DNA of 64,000 bases from Ancylobacter rudongensis. GTDB lineage: Bacteria > Pseudomonadota > Alphaproteobacteria > Rhizobiales > Xanthobacteraceae. Below the pieces are notes generated by a model. It was not told the origin of the DNA. It worked only from the letters and a program-made list of their open reading frames with translations, and did not search any database. Every line of letters begins with the position of its first letter. Position 1 is the first letter of the stretch. Made by a program: the position numbers and the translations under genes. Shown here in pieces: positions 26,374 to 36,222 of the stretch. The DNA lies in assembly GCF_900100155.1 (NCBI RefSeq), contig NZ_FMTP01000003.1, positions 434,001 through 498,000 on the forward strand, given 5' to 3'.

Positions 26374-26979
26374 TCAGTCCCGCGCGCTCAGTTCGCGTTC
26401 GCCGCGATGCACGGTGAGCTCGCCCGGGCGCCCGGCGCCGCGCCGGCGGTAGACGCTCGGCCGGCGGTGCTTGAGCGCGCCCCGGCGCGCCCGGCGCCCG
26501 CGCACCTCGCCAAGGGTGAGCCGGCCGATCATCGCAGTGGCCGGCCGGTGGCACCCATCCGCCTGCGTCACCAGCATCGGTCGGCCGAGCGCCGCGCTCC
26601 AGCCCCGCCATTCCGCCACCACATCGTCGATATGGGGCGCGCTGTAGAGCGTGACCGACAGCGCCGGATCCTCATGCACCAGCACGATGGCGACGCCATC
26701 ATCCCAGCCCTCCGGATCGAGCAGCGCCACCGCCAGCCCGAGATAGGCGTTGAGCGGGCGCGCCGCCTTCATCGCCACCCCGGCGACGCGGCGGCGCAGC
26801 ACCACCTCGTCGTGGCCGATCTCGATCTGGCGCCAGCCGTCATCGGCGCCGGCATCGGCGGCGTCGAACCGCAGCGGCCAGTCTTCCGCCGTGGTCGGGC
26901 GCGCCAGCGCTACATAGGGCTCGAACGCCGCGCTGGACCCGGCTGGCATCGTCTGTGCTTCCATCTTCCGTTGACGCAT
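26374..26979 (-). CDS. DUF6101-like protein, function unknown
   Basis: The 201 aa soluble protein has a start at 26979 (MRQRKMEAQTMPAGSS). The middle has alternating strands: RFDAADAGADDGWRQIEIG, then a basic VVLRRRVAGVAMKAARPL, then DGVAIVLVHEDPALSVTLYSA. The C-terminal 45 residues are strongly Arg-rich. I associate the FDAADAGAD and VVLRR pattern with the Hyphomicrobiales family DUF6101; this family name is from memory and should be checked. No membrane segment or signal peptide. It is divergent from the CysQ-like gene. Confidence 0.6.
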   Translation of the reverse strand: MRQRKMEAQTMPAGSSAAFEPYVALARPTTAEDWPLRFDAADAGADDGWRQIEIGHDEVVLRRRVAGVAMKAARPLNAYLGLAVALLDPEGWDDGVAIVLVHEDPALSVTLYSAPHIDDVVAEWRGWSAALGRPMLVTQADGCHRPATAMIGRLTLGEVRGRRARRGALKHRRPSVYRRRGAGRPGELTVHRGERELSARD

Positions 26980-27196
26980 CACGCAACTCCCCGCCGATCT
27001 TCTGGCTCTGTGGCCTCGGTCGTGGGGACACCCTAGTCGCGGGCGGCTGCCGGCCCGCTTAAGGGACATGGTTGACCGTTTCTTCTCGGCCGGGAATGGC
27101 ACCTATGCTTGATGAAAGCTTGTCGGAATGGCTCGCAATGCCGATATCGCGTTTGCAATCCTGATCTCTCCCGCGTACTCCCCGCCAATGGAACCC

Positions 27197-28006
27197 ATGT
27201 CCACTTTTGCCGCCGACACGCCCCGCCCTGATCCTCTCGCCGATCCGGCGGTGGCGGCGCGGCATCTGGCCGAGGCGGTGGTCGCGGCTGGCGCGGTGGC
27301 GGTGGACATGTTCCGCGCCGGCGTGAAGAGCTGGTCGAAGCACAATGATTCCCCCGTCACCGAGGCCGATCTCGCCGTCGACGTGATGCTGCGCGAGCGC
27401 CTGAGCCTGGTCGGGCCGGACTATGGCTGGCTGTCGGAGGAGACGGTGGACGAGCCCTCCCGCCTGTCGCGGCGGCGGGTGTGGATCGTCGATCCCATCG
27501 ACGGCACCCGCGCCTATATGGCCGGGCGCGCCGACTGGTGCGTCGAGGCGGCGCTGGTGGAGGACGGCCGTCCCATTGCCGGCGCCCTGTTCGCCCCCGT
27601 CACCGAGGAGCTTTTCATTGCCGTGCTCGGCGGCGGGGCGACGCGCAATGGCCAGCCGATCCGGGTGTCCACCACCCACGCGCTGGCCGGCGCCGTGATC
27701 GACGGCCCGGCCCCCTGGCTGGCCCATCTCGACCACGCTGGCAGCTGGCGCCGGGTCGATCGCATCCGTTCGCTGGCGCTGCGCCTCGCCCGGGTTGCCA
27801 CCGGCGAGCTCGACGCGGCGCTGGCCTCGCCCAACGGCAATGATTGGGACCTTGCCGCAGCGGACCTTTTGGTGCACGAAGCAGGCGGACGACTGACCAC
27901 GCTCGACAGTCGTCCGCTCGCCTATAACGCGCCGGTACCGCGGCATGGGGCGCTGGTTTCCGCCGGCAGCCTGCTGCATCCGGCTCTCATAGCTGTGGCG
28001 CGCTGA
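27197..28006 (+). CDS. cysQ: Inositol monophosphatase-family phosphatase, CysQ-like 3'(2'),5'-bisphosphate nucleotidase
   Basis: Mg-dependent, Li-sensitive-type phosphatase fold. The metal-binding triad is visible: LSEETVDE, then WIVDPIDGTRAYMAG (signature 1), then NGNDWDLAAADLLVHEAGG (signature 2). The 269 aa length and SPVTEADLAVD fit CysQ-like enzymes that remove 3'-phosphoadenosine phosphate, but inositol-phosphate activity cannot be excluded. ATGs at 27188 and 27197 are both possible; neither has a clear ribosome-binding site. It starts a plus-strand run into the lipid A genes. Confidence 0.85.
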   Translation: MSTFAADTPRPDPLADPAVAARHLAEAVVAAGAVAVDMFRAGVKSWSKHNDSPVTEADLAVDVMLRERLSLVGPDYGWLSEETVDEPSRLSRRRVWIVDPIDGTRAYMAGRADWCVEAALVEDGRPIAGALFAPVTEELFIAVLGGGATRNGQPIRVSTTHALAGAVIDGPAPWLAHLDHAGSWRRVDRIRSLALRLARVATGELDAALASPNGNDWDLAAADLLVHEAGGRLTTLDSRPLAYNAPVPRHGALVSAGSLLHPALIAVAR

Positions 28007-28034
28007 CGATCCCCGAGCACAGGACGCGACCGGA

Positions 28035-28280
28035 ATGCCCGAGACCACCAGTCCCCAGCTTCTGCACCTCGTCTTCGGCGGCGAGCTGGAGAAGATCGAC
28101 GGCGTCACCTTCAAGGATCTCGACGCGCTCGACGTCGTCGGCGTGTTTCCGAACTACGCCACCGCCCACGCCGCGTGGAAGGCGAAGGCGCAGCAGACGG
28201 TCGACCAGGCGCAGACGCGCTATTTCATCGTGCACCTCCATCGCCTGCTGGATCCGGACGCCAGCGCGAAGACCAGCTGA
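28035..28280 (+). CDS. DUF4170 domain-containing protein
   Basis: The 81 aa soluble protein reads LLHLVFGGELEKIDGVTFKD, then the core DVVGVFPNYATAHAAWKAKA and QTVDQAQTRYFIVHLHRLLD, the typical DUF4170 layout. Function unknown; it is regularly found immediately upstream of the DUF374 acyltransferase and waaA in alphaproteobacteria. That context ties it to the lipid A region. Spacing is 28 bp after the phosphatase and 15 bp before the DUF374 gene. Confidence 0.9.
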   Translation: MPETTSPQLLHLVFGGELEKIDGVTFKDLDALDVVGVFPNYATAHAAWKAKAQQTVDQAQTRYFIVHLHRLLDPDASAKTS

Positions 28281-28295
28281 CCGCCGGCATTTCGC

Positions 28296-29066
28296 ATGTG
28301 GCGTCGACTGCGCACCTCACCGACGGTCCGCACCGTTCTCGGGCGCGGCATGGCGTCCTATCTGCGCCTGGTCTGGCGGACCCAGCGGGTAGTCATGGAG
28401 CCGGCCAATCTCTATGAGCTGGCCGACGCCCAGCTGCCGATGATCCTGACCTTCTGGCACGGCCAGCATTTCCTCACCCCCTTCCTGGTGCGGCCCTATC
28501 ACCGCGCCAAGGTGATGATCTCGCGCAGCGCCGATGCCGATGTGAACGCCATCGCCGCCGAGGCGCTCGGCATCGGGGCGGTCCGCGGCTCGGGCGCGCA
28601 GGGGCGCGATTTCCGCACCAAGGGCGGGTTCAACGCCACGCTGGAAATGATCCGCCATCTGGCTGAGGGCACCAATGTGGCGATGACGGCGGATGTGCCG
28701 AAGATCTCGCGCCTTGCCGGCCTCGGCGTCGTCACCATCGCCAAGCATTCGGGCCGGCCGATCTACCCGGTCGCCATCGCCACGTCGCGGCGCATCATCG
28801 CCCGCAGCTGGGACAAATCGGCCATCCACCTGCCCTTCGGCCGCGCGGCCGTTGTCGCCGGCGACGGCGTACGGGTGGCGGCCGATGCCGGGCCGGCCGA
28901 GCTGGAAGCGGCGCGGCGCGAGGTGCAGCGCCAGCTGGAGGTCGCCACCGCCCGCGCCGAGGAACTCGTCGGCCGGCCGGAGGAGGCAAGGGCGCTCGCC
29001 CGCAAGGCGCAGGCCACGGCCACAGGGGCCGTCGATCCCGCGGCCGCCCCGTCGCGCAACGGCTAG
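28296..29066 (+). CDS. Lysophospholipid acyltransferase-family protein (DUF374)
   Basis: The 256 aa protein is of the LPLAT superfamily, DUF374 branch. The catalytic motif region ILTFWHGQHFL replaces the usual HX4D. VMISRSADADVNAIAAEALGI, GFNATLEMIRHLAEGTNVAMTADVPK and KHSGRPIYPVAIATSRR follow. The predicted role is transfer of an acyl group in lipid A or envelope lipid synthesis, supported by the waaA-lpxK neighbours rather than by direct evidence. The C-terminal 40 residues are Ala/Arg-rich and variable. It ends 6 bp before waaA. Confidence 0.87.
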   Translation: MWRRLRTSPTVRTVLGRGMASYLRLVWRTQRVVMEPANLYELADAQLPMILTFWHGQHFLTPFLVRPYHRAKVMISRSADADVNAIAAEALGIGAVRGSGAQGRDFRTKGGFNATLEMIRHLAEGTNVAMTADVPKISRLAGLGVVTIAKHSGRPIYPVAIATSRRIIARSWDKSAIHLPFGRAAVVAGDGVRVAADAGPAELEAARREVQRQLEVATARAEELVGRPEEARALARKAQATATGAVDPAAAPSRNG

Positions 29067-29072
29067 CGCGCC

Positions 29073-30368
29073 ATGGACCGCGCCCGCTCTCCCCTTCTCG
29101 TGCGCCTCTACCGCACGGCGACCTGGCTCGCGACGCCCTTTGTCGGCCTGTTGCTGGCGCGCCGGCTGAAGCGCGGCAAGGAAGATGGCGCGCGGCTCAC
29201 CGAGCGCTATGGCCGGGCCAGCGCACCACGCCCGCGCGGGCCGCTGGTGTGGGTGCACGGCGCCAGCGTCGGCGAGATGATCGCGGTGCTGCCGCTGATC
29301 GAGCGGCTGCGCGCGCGCGGCTTTCGCGTGTTGTTCACGTCAGGCACGCTGACCTCGGCCCGGCTCGCCCAGGCGCGGCTGCCGCCGGATGTGCCGCACC
29401 AGTTCGTGCCGCTGGATTCGCCGCTCTTCCTTCGCCGCTTCCTCAAGCACTGGCGGCCGGATCTGGTCCTGCTGGTGGAATCGGAACTGTGGCCCAATCT
29501 CATCCTGGAGGTGAACGCCCGTTCGACGCCGCTGGTGCTGGTCAATGCGCGGATGTCGCCCTCCTCCTTCGCCAACTGGCAGCGCGTCCATGCCAGCGTG
29601 TCGGCGCTGCTGGCGCGGGTCGATCTCTGCCTGGCCCAGGGGCCGGAGGATGGCGAGCGGCTGCGCCAGCTCGGTGCGCCGCGCGTCACCGTGACCGGCA
29701 ATCTCAAATTCGACGCCCCCCCGCCGCCGGTCGACATCGCCGCCTTCGACGCGCTGCGGCTGGCGACCGCCGGGCGCGTGGTGTTCGTCGCCGCCTCCAC
29801 CCATCCGGGCGAGGAGGAGATCGTCATCGAGGCGCATCAGCGGCTCGCCAAGGAACTGCCGAACCTGCTCACCGTCATCGCCCCGCGCCATCCCGAGCGC
29901 GGCACGGCGGTGGTGCAGCTGGCGACGGCGGCGGGATGCCCGGCGGTGCTGCGCAGCGATGGCTACCGGCCCGACAAGGGCACCGCCATCTATGTCGCCG
30001 ACACGATCGGCGAGCTCGGCCTGTTCTACCGCCTCGGCCCGGTGGCACTGCTCGGCGGCTCGCTGGTGCGCAAGGGCGGGCAGAACCCGATCGAGCCGAT
30101 CAAGCTCGACACCGCGATCGTGCACGGGCCGCATGTGACCAATTTCAATGCGCTTTATGCCCGGCTCGACGAGGCCGGCGGCGCCGCGCTGGCGACCGAC
30201 GGGCGCACCCTGGCCGCGGCCATCTACATGCTGCTCGCCGACGGCGCCTCACGGCAGAAGATGATCGCGGCGGCGCAGGTCACGGTGGACAGCTTCGGCG
30301 GCGCGCTGGAGCGCACGCTGGGCGCCATCGATCCCTATCTGGTACAGATCAGGCTGGAGAGGCACTGA
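29073..30368 (+). CDS. waaA: 3-deoxy-D-manno-octulosonic acid transferase
   Basis: Inner-membrane-bound glycosyltransferase (GT30) that adds Kdo residues to lipid IVA. The 431 aa protein has an N-terminal membrane anchor region (RTATWLATPFVGLLLARRL). The family motifs are VWVHGASVGEM with the catalytic Glu, VESELWPNLILE, and the C-terminal GGSLVRKGGQNPIEPIKLDT nucleotide-binding region. It precedes lpxK by 5 bp. Confidence 0.96.
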   Translation: MDRARSPLLVRLYRTATWLATPFVGLLLARRLKRGKEDGARLTERYGRASAPRPRGPLVWVHGASVGEMIAVLPLIERLRARGFRVLFTSGTLTSARLAQARLPPDVPHQFVPLDSPLFLRRFLKHWRPDLVLLVESELWPNLILEVNARSTPLVLVNARMSPSSFANWQRVHASVSALLARVDLCLAQGPEDGERLRQLGAPRVTVTGNLKFDAPPPPVDIAAFDALRLATAGRVVFVAASTHPGEEEIVIEAHQRLAKELPNLLTVIAPRHPERGTAVVQLATAAGCPAVLRSDGYRPDKGTAIYVADTIGELGLFYRLGPVALLGGSLVRKGGQNPIEPIKLDTAIVHGPHVTNFNALYARLDEAGGAALATDGRTLAAAIYMLLADGASRQKMIAAAQVTVDSFGGALERTLGAIDPYLVQIRLERH

Positions 30369-30373
30369 ACGTC

Positions 30374-31393
30374 ATGCGGGCACCCGCTTTCTGGTGGCGT
30401 CGGGAACGCGGGCGGCTGGCGCAGCTGCTGGCGCCGCTCGGCGCGCTGGTGGGCGGGGCGACGCTGGCCCGGCTGCGCCGGCCCGGCACCGATGTCGGCG
30501 TGCCGGTGATCTGCATCGGCAACCCGACCGTCGGCGGGGCCGGCAAGACGCCGACCGTGATCGAGATCGCCCGTCGCCTCAGCCTGCGCGGCCACAAGCC
30601 GGCCGTTCTCACCCGCGGCTATGGCGGCCGGCTGAAGGGGCCGGTGCGGGTCGACCCGCTGCTGCATGGCGCCGACGAGGTGGGCGACGAGCCGCTGCTG
30701 CTGGCCCGCAGTGCCCCGACCTTCGTCGCCCGCGACCGCCTCGCCGGCGCGCAGGCCGCCGCCCAGGCGGGGGCGGATGTCCTCATCATGGATGACGGCT
30801 TCCAGAGCCCGGCGCTGGCCAAGTCGCTGTCGATCCTCGTCATCGATGCCGGGGTGGGCGTCGGCAACGGCCTGTGCCTGCCGGCGGGGCCGCTGCGCGC
30901 GCCGCTCGCCCCGCAGCTGGAGCGGGCGCAGGCGCTGCTCGTCATCGGCGAGGGCGCGCCGGGCGAGCGCGCCGCCCGCGAGGGCTATGCCGCCGGCATC
31001 GTGGTGCTGCGCGGAAGGCTGGCGCCGGAAGCGCAGGCGGTAGCGCGGCTGTTCGGCAAGCGCGTGCTGGCCTATGCCGGCATCGGCCGGCCGGCCAAGT
31101 TCTTCGAGACGCTGCGCACGCTCGGCGTGCTGCCGGTCGTGACCCGGGCCTTTCCCGATCACCACGTCTATACCGCGTCGGAAGTGCAGGAACTGCGCGC
31201 CCAGGCCGAGGAGATGGATCTCCTGCTCGTCACCACCGAGAAGGACGCCATGCGCCTGGCCGGCAGCGAGATCGGCCAGCATCTGATCGAGGTGTCGGAC
31301 GTGCTGCCGGTGCGGATGGCGCTGGAGCCGCAGAGCGCCAAGGCGCTGGAGCGCATGCTCGGCGGGCTGGAAGCGGGCCCGCGCGAGCATTAG
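30374..31393 (+). CDS. lpxK: Tetraacyldisaccharide 4'-kinase
   Basis: Membrane-associated kinase that phosphorylates the 4' position of lipid A disaccharide. The 339 aa protein has the N-terminal amphipathic helix segment and a Walker A within IGNPTVGGAGKTPTVIEIAR. The motif DVLIMDDGFQSPAL carries the catalytic Asp pair. FPDHHVYTASEVQEL and TTEKDAMRL follow. The start at 30374 gives the usual length; the upstream frame is open but antiparallel to nothing conserved and overlaps waaA. Confidence 0.96.
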   Translation: MRAPAFWWRRERGRLAQLLAPLGALVGGATLARLRRPGTDVGVPVICIGNPTVGGAGKTPTVIEIARRLSLRGHKPAVLTRGYGGRLKGPVRVDPLLHGADEVGDEPLLLARSAPTFVARDRLAGAQAAAQAGADVLIMDDGFQSPALAKSLSILVIDAGVGVGNGLCLPAGPLRAPLAPQLERAQALLVIGEGAPGERAAREGYAAGIVVLRGRLAPEAQAVARLFGKRVLAYAGIGRPAKFFETLRTLGVLPVVTRAFPDHHVYTASEVQELRAQAEEMDLLLVTTEKDAMRLAGSEIGQHLIEVSDVLPVRMALEPQSAKALERMLGGLEAGPREH

Positions 31394-31433
31394 AACACGC
31401 TCTTATCGATCAGGCGGCGCGCGTCGCTCGGGA

Positions 31434-31658
31434 TCAGGTCGGCTTGGCCCGCTCCGGATAGAGCCGCGCCAGCACGGCTTCCGGCGTGGCATAGGCCTCC
31501 TGCAGGTCGACGCTCCAATAGCGCAGCTCGTCGAGCGGGATCGCCTCGCCGGTCACGGCGCAGCGCACGAAGGTGCCGGGACGCACGACGCGGAAGTCGC
31601 CGTCGAGATAGCGCACTTCGGCTTCACCCGAGGCGGAGAATCGTTCGAAGCGGTTCAT
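31434..31658 (-). CDS. DUF2093 domain-containing protein
   Basis: The 74 aa small soluble protein with family sequence EAEVRYLDGDFRVVRPGTFVRCAVTGE and IPLDELRYWSVDLQEAY, function unknown. The CxxC-like element expected for some members is reduced to a single Cys here. The start MNRFERFSASG at 31658 is chosen by family; ATG codons at 31670 and 31733 are also in frame. It is convergent with lpxK (40 bp between stops). Confidence 0.9.
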   Translation of the reverse strand: MNRFERFSASGEAEVRYLDGDFRVVRPGTFVRCAVTGEAIPLDELRYWSVDLQEAYATPEAVLARLYPERAKPT

Positions 31659-31754
31659 GGTCCCGCTCATCCTGTCGGTTCGGTTACCGCGACAATAAAG
31701 AGCCGGCCGGGGGTCCGGCAAGCCCGTGGCCACTACGTATCGGCGTTGCGGCCC

Positions 31755-33368
31755 TCAGCTGTCAAACAAGGTGGGCTGGCGGGGCTGGTCCGGCAAGGGG
31801 GCCGCGCGCGCCTTCGCCGGCTTGCGCGCCGGCCGGGAAGGCGAGGGTGGCGCGTCCGGGGCGCTGGCCGTCGCCTGCACCGCCACCCGGCCGTCGCGGA
31901 ACTCGATCTCCAGCGCGTCGCCGGCATGGATGCCGGCCGCCGCGTGGACCGGCGCGCCGGCGCTATCGCGGACGAGCGCATAGCCACGCGCGAGCACCCC
32001 CTTATAGGACAGCGCCGTCAGCAGCTTGGCGACGCCGTCCAGCCGGGCGCCACGCTCGAGCGCCTGCTGGCGCTGGCAGCGCTGCAGCCGCGTGCGCAGA
32101 TTTTCCAGTCGCTCGCGGCCGCGCTCGCGGCGGTCGCGCTGCGACTGCGCGATCAGGCGCAGCCGCGTTTCGGCGCCGGTGAGGCGCAGCCGGTGAGCGG
32201 CGGTGGTGGCGCTCAGCCCGCGCGGCAGCCGGGCAGTGATCGCAGCGAGCCCTTCGCGCCGCCGGGCGAGGGCGGTGGTGAGGATGTGCGGGCCGAAGCG
32301 GCCCTCCGTGCGGGTGAGCCGCAGCCGGTGGGCGCCGGCATTCGCCTTGAGCGCCCTCGGCAGGCGCTGTCCGGCCATGTCGAGGCGCTGGCGCGGCACG
32401 GCGAGCACCGCATCGGCGCTCGGCAGCAGCCGGGCGAGGCCGCGCAGGTCGCTGCGCCGCCGGTCGATTCCACGAGCGAAACAGGCGCGCAAACGCGCAT
32501 GCAGCTGCGCCACCTCGGCGACGAGATCGGCCCGCACCGGCACCGCCATCTCCGCCGCCGCCGTCGGGGTGGGGGCGCGCAGATCGGCGGCGAAGTCGAT
32601 CAGCGTCACATCGGTCTCGTGGCCGACGGCGGAGATCAGCGGGATGGCGCTGTCGGCCACCGCCCGCACCACGCTCTCCTCGGAAAAGCCGAGCAGATCC
32701 TCCAGCGAGCCGCCGCCGCGCGCGACGATGAGCACGTCGGGGCGGGGAATCGGGCCGCCGGGAGCAAGAGAATTGAAGCCGCGAATGGCGGCGCTGACCT
32801 CTCCCCCGCACGTATCCCCCTGCACCCGCACCGGCCACACCAGCACATGGCGGGGGAAACGGTCGTTCAGCCGGTGCAGAATGTCGCGGATCACCGCCCC
32901 GGTGGGCGAGGTGACGACACCGATCACGCGCGGCAGGAAGGGCGGGCGGCGCTTGCGCTCGGGCGCGAACAGCCCCTCGGCGGCGAGGCGGTTCTTGCGT
33001 TCCTCCAGCATCGCCATGATGGCGCCGGCACCGGCGAATTCCAGCTGCTCGATGACGATCTGGTAGGAGGATTTGCCGGGAAAGGTGGTGATGCGGCCGA
33101 TGGCGACCACTTCCAGCCCCTCTTCCGGGCGCAGCTTCAGCCGGCCGAACACGCCCTTCCACACCACGGCGTCGAGCCGGGCATTGGTGTCCTTCAGGCT
33201 GAAATAGGCATGGCCGGAGGAATGCGGGCCGCGATAGCCGGAAATCTCGCCGCGCACCCGCACATGGCCGAATGAATCCTCCACCGTGCGCTTCAGCGCG
33301 CCGGAGAGTTCCGAGACGGTCCAGTCGGGGGCGTTGGAGACGGGCGATTCGGAGAGGCTGTCGGGCAT
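31755..33368 (-). CDS. xseA: Exodeoxyribonuclease VII large subunit
   Basis: Catalytic subunit of ExoVII, which degrades single-stranded DNA to oligonucleotides. The 537 aa protein has an N-terminal OB-fold (about 20-110, [20 protein letters not shown]). The catalytic domain carries [41 protein letters not shown] and [21 protein letters not shown] long helical coiled-coil region rich in Arg and Leu follows (about 280-490). The start [10 protein letters not shown] at 33368 fits; an open extension to 33545 overlaps the divergent small membrane gene. The xseB subunit is not in this window. Confidence 0.96.
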   Translation of the reverse strand: MPDSLSESPVSNAPDWTVSELSGALKRTVEDSFGHVRVRGEISGYRGPHSSGHAYFSLKDTNARLDAVVWKGVFGRLKLRPEEGLEVVAIGRITTFPGKSSYQIVIEQLEFAGAGAIMAMLEERKNRLAAEGLFAPERKRRPPFLPRVIGVVTSPTGAVIRDILHRLNDRFPRHVLVWPVRVQGDTCGGEVSAAIRGFNSLAPGGPIPRPDVLIVARGGGSLEDLLGFSEESVVRAVADSAIPLISAVGHETDVTLIDFAADLRAPTPTAAAEMAVPVRADLVAEVAQLHARLRACFARGIDRRRSDLRGLARLLPSADAVLAVPRQRLDMAGQRLPRALKANAGAHRLRLTRTEGRFGPHILTTALARRREGLAAITARLPRGLSATTAAHRLRLTGAETRLRLIAQSQRDRRERGRERLENLRTRLQRCQRQQALERGARLDGVAKLLTALSYKGVLARGYALVRDSAGAPVHAAAGIHAGDALEIEFRDGRVAVQATASAPDAPPSPSRPARKPAKARAAPLPDQPRQPTLFDS

Positions 33369-33474
33369 GGGGAAGTGATAATGGGTTTTGGCCGGGGCGG
33401 AAACGGGGCGGCGATGGTGGCTCGTCCGAACTCTCGGGCATTGATCGGCCGGAATGAACGGGTCAAGCTGCGCC

Positions 33475-33675
33475 ATGGGCCCAATCCGTCGCACCATCAA
33501 TTTCCTGATTGCGCTGTCGATGTCATCGGCAGGCGTTGTCATCACGGCGTATCTGATTTTCTTCGCCGACGGCTGGAGGGGATGGATGTTAATGGGCAGC
33601 GGTGTGATGGCTTTTGCCGGCCTCTATTGGCTGTGGGCGGATTTCATAGAGCCGGGTTCTCGCCCGGAGTGCTGA
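33475..33675 (+). CDS. Small two-helix membrane protein
   Basis: The 66 aa protein reads [20 protein letters not shown], then [20 protein letters not shown], then [14 protein letters not shown], two hydrophobic segments with a short Trp-rich loop. The pattern resembles small Hyphomicrobiales membrane proteins of unknown function. It is divergent from xseA (107 bp). An in-frame ATG at 33454 is possible. Low-to-moderate support because it is short. Confidence 0.6.
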   Translation: MGPIRRTINFLIALSMSSAGVVITAYLIFFADGWRGWMLMGSGVMAFAGLYWLWADFIEPGSRPEC

Positions 33676-33821
33676 CTCACCCGATCCCGACTCGCCCTGC
33701 GGCCGTCAGGGATGACGGCGGGTGGCGCGCGATGACGACGATCGGCCTTGGCCGCCACCTTGATCCCCGCCCTTCCCCGGCCTAGGTTGCGCCGCCTTTC
33801 CCGCCAACCGCCGGCTCATCC

Positions 33822-34766
33822 ATGATCGATCCCGCTTTGCCGCCGCATATGCGCCCCGACAAGTCGTTCCAGGGGCTCATCCTCGCGCTCCATGCCTTCT
33901 GGGCGGACAAGGGCTGCGTCGTGCTGCAGCCCTATGACATGGAAGTCGGCGCCGGCACCTTCCACCCCGCCACCACGCTGCGCGCGCTCGGGCCGCTGCC
34001 GTGGAAAGCCGCCTATGTGCAGCCCTCGCGCCGGCCCAAGGATGGGCGCTACGGCAAGAACCCCAACCGGCTGCAGCATTATTACCAGTACCAGGTGATC
34101 CTGAAGCCCTCGCCCGCCGGCCTGCAGGACCTCTACCTCGCCTCGCTCTCGGCCATCGGCATCGACCTCAATCTGCACGATGTGCGCTTCGTCGAGGATG
34201 ACTGGGAAAGCCCGACGCTCGGCGCCTGGGGGCTGGGCTGGGAGTGCTGGTGCGACGGCATGGAAGTCTCGCAATTCACCTATTTCCAGCAGGTGGCCGG
34301 CTTTGAATGCGCCCCCGTCGCGGGCGAGCTGACCTATGGTCTGGAGCGCCTCGCCATGTATGTGCAGGGGGTCGAGAACGTCTACGACCTCAACTTCAAC
34401 GGCCGCGAGGGCGACGAGAAAGTCACCTATGGCGACGTGTTCCTGCAGGCGGAAGAGGAATATTCCCGGCACAATTTCGAGCATGCCGATACCGACATGC
34501 TGTTCGAGCAGTTCCGCATGGCCGAAAGTGCGGCGGCGAAATATCTTGAAGCGGGCTGGGAAGACGCCAGCAAGGCCCGCCATCTGATGGCGCAGCCGGC
34601 CTATGACCAGTGCATCAAGGCCAGCCACGTGTTCAACCTGCTGGACGCGCGCGGGGTGATCTCCGTCACCGAGCGGCAGAGCTACATTCTGCGCGTGCGC
34701 GAACTGGCCAAGGCCTGCGGTGCGGCCTGGCTCGCCACCGCAGCAGGTGGCACCCCCGCGCCCTGA
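33822..34766 (+). CDS. glyQ: Glycyl-tRNA synthetase alpha subunit
   Basis: Catalytic subunit of the bacterial alpha2beta2 glycyl-tRNA synthetase. The 314 aa protein has the class II motifs, including [64 protein letters not shown] and the motif 3 region [23 protein letters not shown]. It is followed, unusually, by an MFS transporter before glyS. Confidence 0.98.
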   Translation: MIDPALPPHMRPDKSFQGLILALHAFWADKGCVVLQPYDMEVGAGTFHPATTLRALGPLPWKAAYVQPSRRPKDGRYGKNPNRLQHYYQYQVILKPSPAGLQDLYLASLSAIGIDLNLHDVRFVEDDWESPTLGAWGLGWECWCDGMEVSQFTYFQQVAGFECAPVAGELTYGLERLAMYVQGVENVYDLNFNGREGDEKVTYGDVFLQAEEEYSRHNFEHADTDMLFEQFRMAESAAAKYLEAGWEDASKARHLMAQPAYDQCIKASHVFNLLDARGVISVTERQSYILRVRELAKACGAAWLATAAGGTPAP

Positions 34767-34795
34767 CCCACCACCGCCCGCGCGGAGCCGTGTCC

Positions 34796-36115
34796 ATGGC
34801 CAGCCTCGACATTGCGCATGGCAGCGATAGCAGACCGGCGACCGCTCCGCCCGCCGCCGCGCCGGCGGGTCCGCGCGCGCTGCTCGCCGGGGCGCTCGGC
34901 AATGCGCTGGAATGGTATGATTTCGCCGCCTACGGCTTCCTCGCCGCGATCTTCGCCAAGAACTTCTTCCCCGACAGCGATGCCTTTGTCGGGCTGATCG
35001 CGGCCTTCGGCGTGTTCGCCGCCTCCTTCGTCATGCGCCCGGTGGGGGGCATCGTCTTCGGCCATATCGGCGACCGCTACGGCCGGCGGCAGGCGCTGTT
35101 CATCTCCGCCGCGATGATGACGGCGTCGACCGTCGCCATCGGCCTGCTTCCGACCTACGCGGCGATTGGCGCGCTCGCGCCGCTTCTGTTGCTGCTGCTT
35201 CGGCTGCTGCAGGGGCTTTCCATCGGCGGCGAATACACGACGTCGGCGATCTTCCTGGCCGAGAACGCCAAGGTGCGCCGGCGCGGGCTTATCGCCTCTT
35301 TCGCCGGCTGCGGCGCCTCCGGCGGCACGCTGCTCGGCTCGATGGTGGGCGCGGCCACCGCGACACTGATGAGCACCGATGACCTCATCGCCTGGGGCTG
35401 GCGCATCCCGTTCCTGCTCGGCATTCTGCTCGGCGGCTTCACCCTCTATCTGCGCGGCTCGTCCGCCCATGGGAATGAGCCGCCGGCGCGGGCGCACCGG
35501 CCCGGCCGGCTGCCGCTGATCGAGGCCATGCGCTCGGACGGGCGGGAGATGATCCGCGCGGCGGTGCTCAACCTCACGCTCGGCGTCAGCTTCTACATGC
35601 TGTTCGTCTACCTCACGACCTATATGCAGCAGGTGGACGGGCTGACCGAGCGGCTGTCGCTGCAGATCAACACGGTGAGCATGGTCGCGGTGCTCGGGCT
35701 GGCGCCGGTTTTCGCCGCACTGTCGGACCGGGTGGGGCGCAAGCCGGTGGTGTGCGGCGGGCTGATCGGCCTCATCCTGTTCTCCTGGCCGTTGTTCCGC
35801 CTGCTGGATTCGGGCGATGCGGGCGCCGCGCTTGTGGGACAGCTCGGCTTCGCGGTGCTGGTCGCCGCCTATGCCGGGCCGATGCCCTGCGTGCTGGTGG
35901 AGATGTTCCGCCCGGCGACGCGGTGCAGCGCGCTCTCGCTCAGCTACAATCTCGCCCTCGGCCTTGCCGGCGGCACCGCGCCGATGGTGGCGGTGTATCT
36001 GGTCAACCGCGAGCAGTTCGACATGGGCCCGGCCGTCTATCTCATCGCGGTGGCGGCGGTCTCGCTCATTGCCGCGCTGACGATGAAGGAAGGGCGCGGC
36101 CGCGTGCTTTCCTGA
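34796..36115 (+). CDS. MFS transporter, metabolite:H+ symporter (MHS/ProP-like) family
   Basis: The 439 aa protein has a low-complexity Ala/Pro N-terminus (1-30), then 12 predicted helices. MHS-type signatures are LGNALEWYDFAAYGFLAAIF, RPVGGIVFGHIGDRYGRRQALF (loop 2-3) and LLQGLSIGGEYTTSAIFLAENA. MHS transporters import organic acids, betaines or sugars with protons; substrate unknown here. It begins 29 bp after glyQ and ends 107 bp before glyS, interrupting a pair that is normally contiguous. Confidence 0.9.
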   Translation: MASLDIAHGSDSRPATAPPAAAPAGPRALLAGALGNALEWYDFAAYGFLAAIFAKNFFPDSDAFVGLIAAFGVFAASFVMRPVGGIVFGHIGDRYGRRQALFISAAMMTASTVAIGLLPTYAAIGALAPLLLLLLRLLQGLSIGGEYTTSAIFLAENAKVRRRGLIASFAGCGASGGTLLGSMVGAATATLMSTDDLIAWGWRIPFLLGILLGGFTLYLRGSSAHGNEPPARAHRPGRLPLIEAMRSDGREMIRAAVLNLTLGVSFYMLFVYLTTYMQQVDGLTERLSLQINTVSMVAVLGLAPVFAALSDRVGRKPVVCGGLIGLILFSWPLFRLLDSGDAGAALVGQLGFAVLVAAYAGPMPCVLVEMFRPATRCSALSLSYNLALGLAGGTAPMVAVYLVNREQFDMGPAVYLIAVAAVSLIAALTMKEGRGRVLS

Positions 36116-36222
36116 ACGTGACGCCTCCCCTCGCGCGGCCCGACGTGCTAGGGCCTGCCGCGACCTTCCCGCAAGGGCGCCCGCCGCAAGGCGCCGCCCG
36201 CCAGCCGACGTGACGCAGCGCC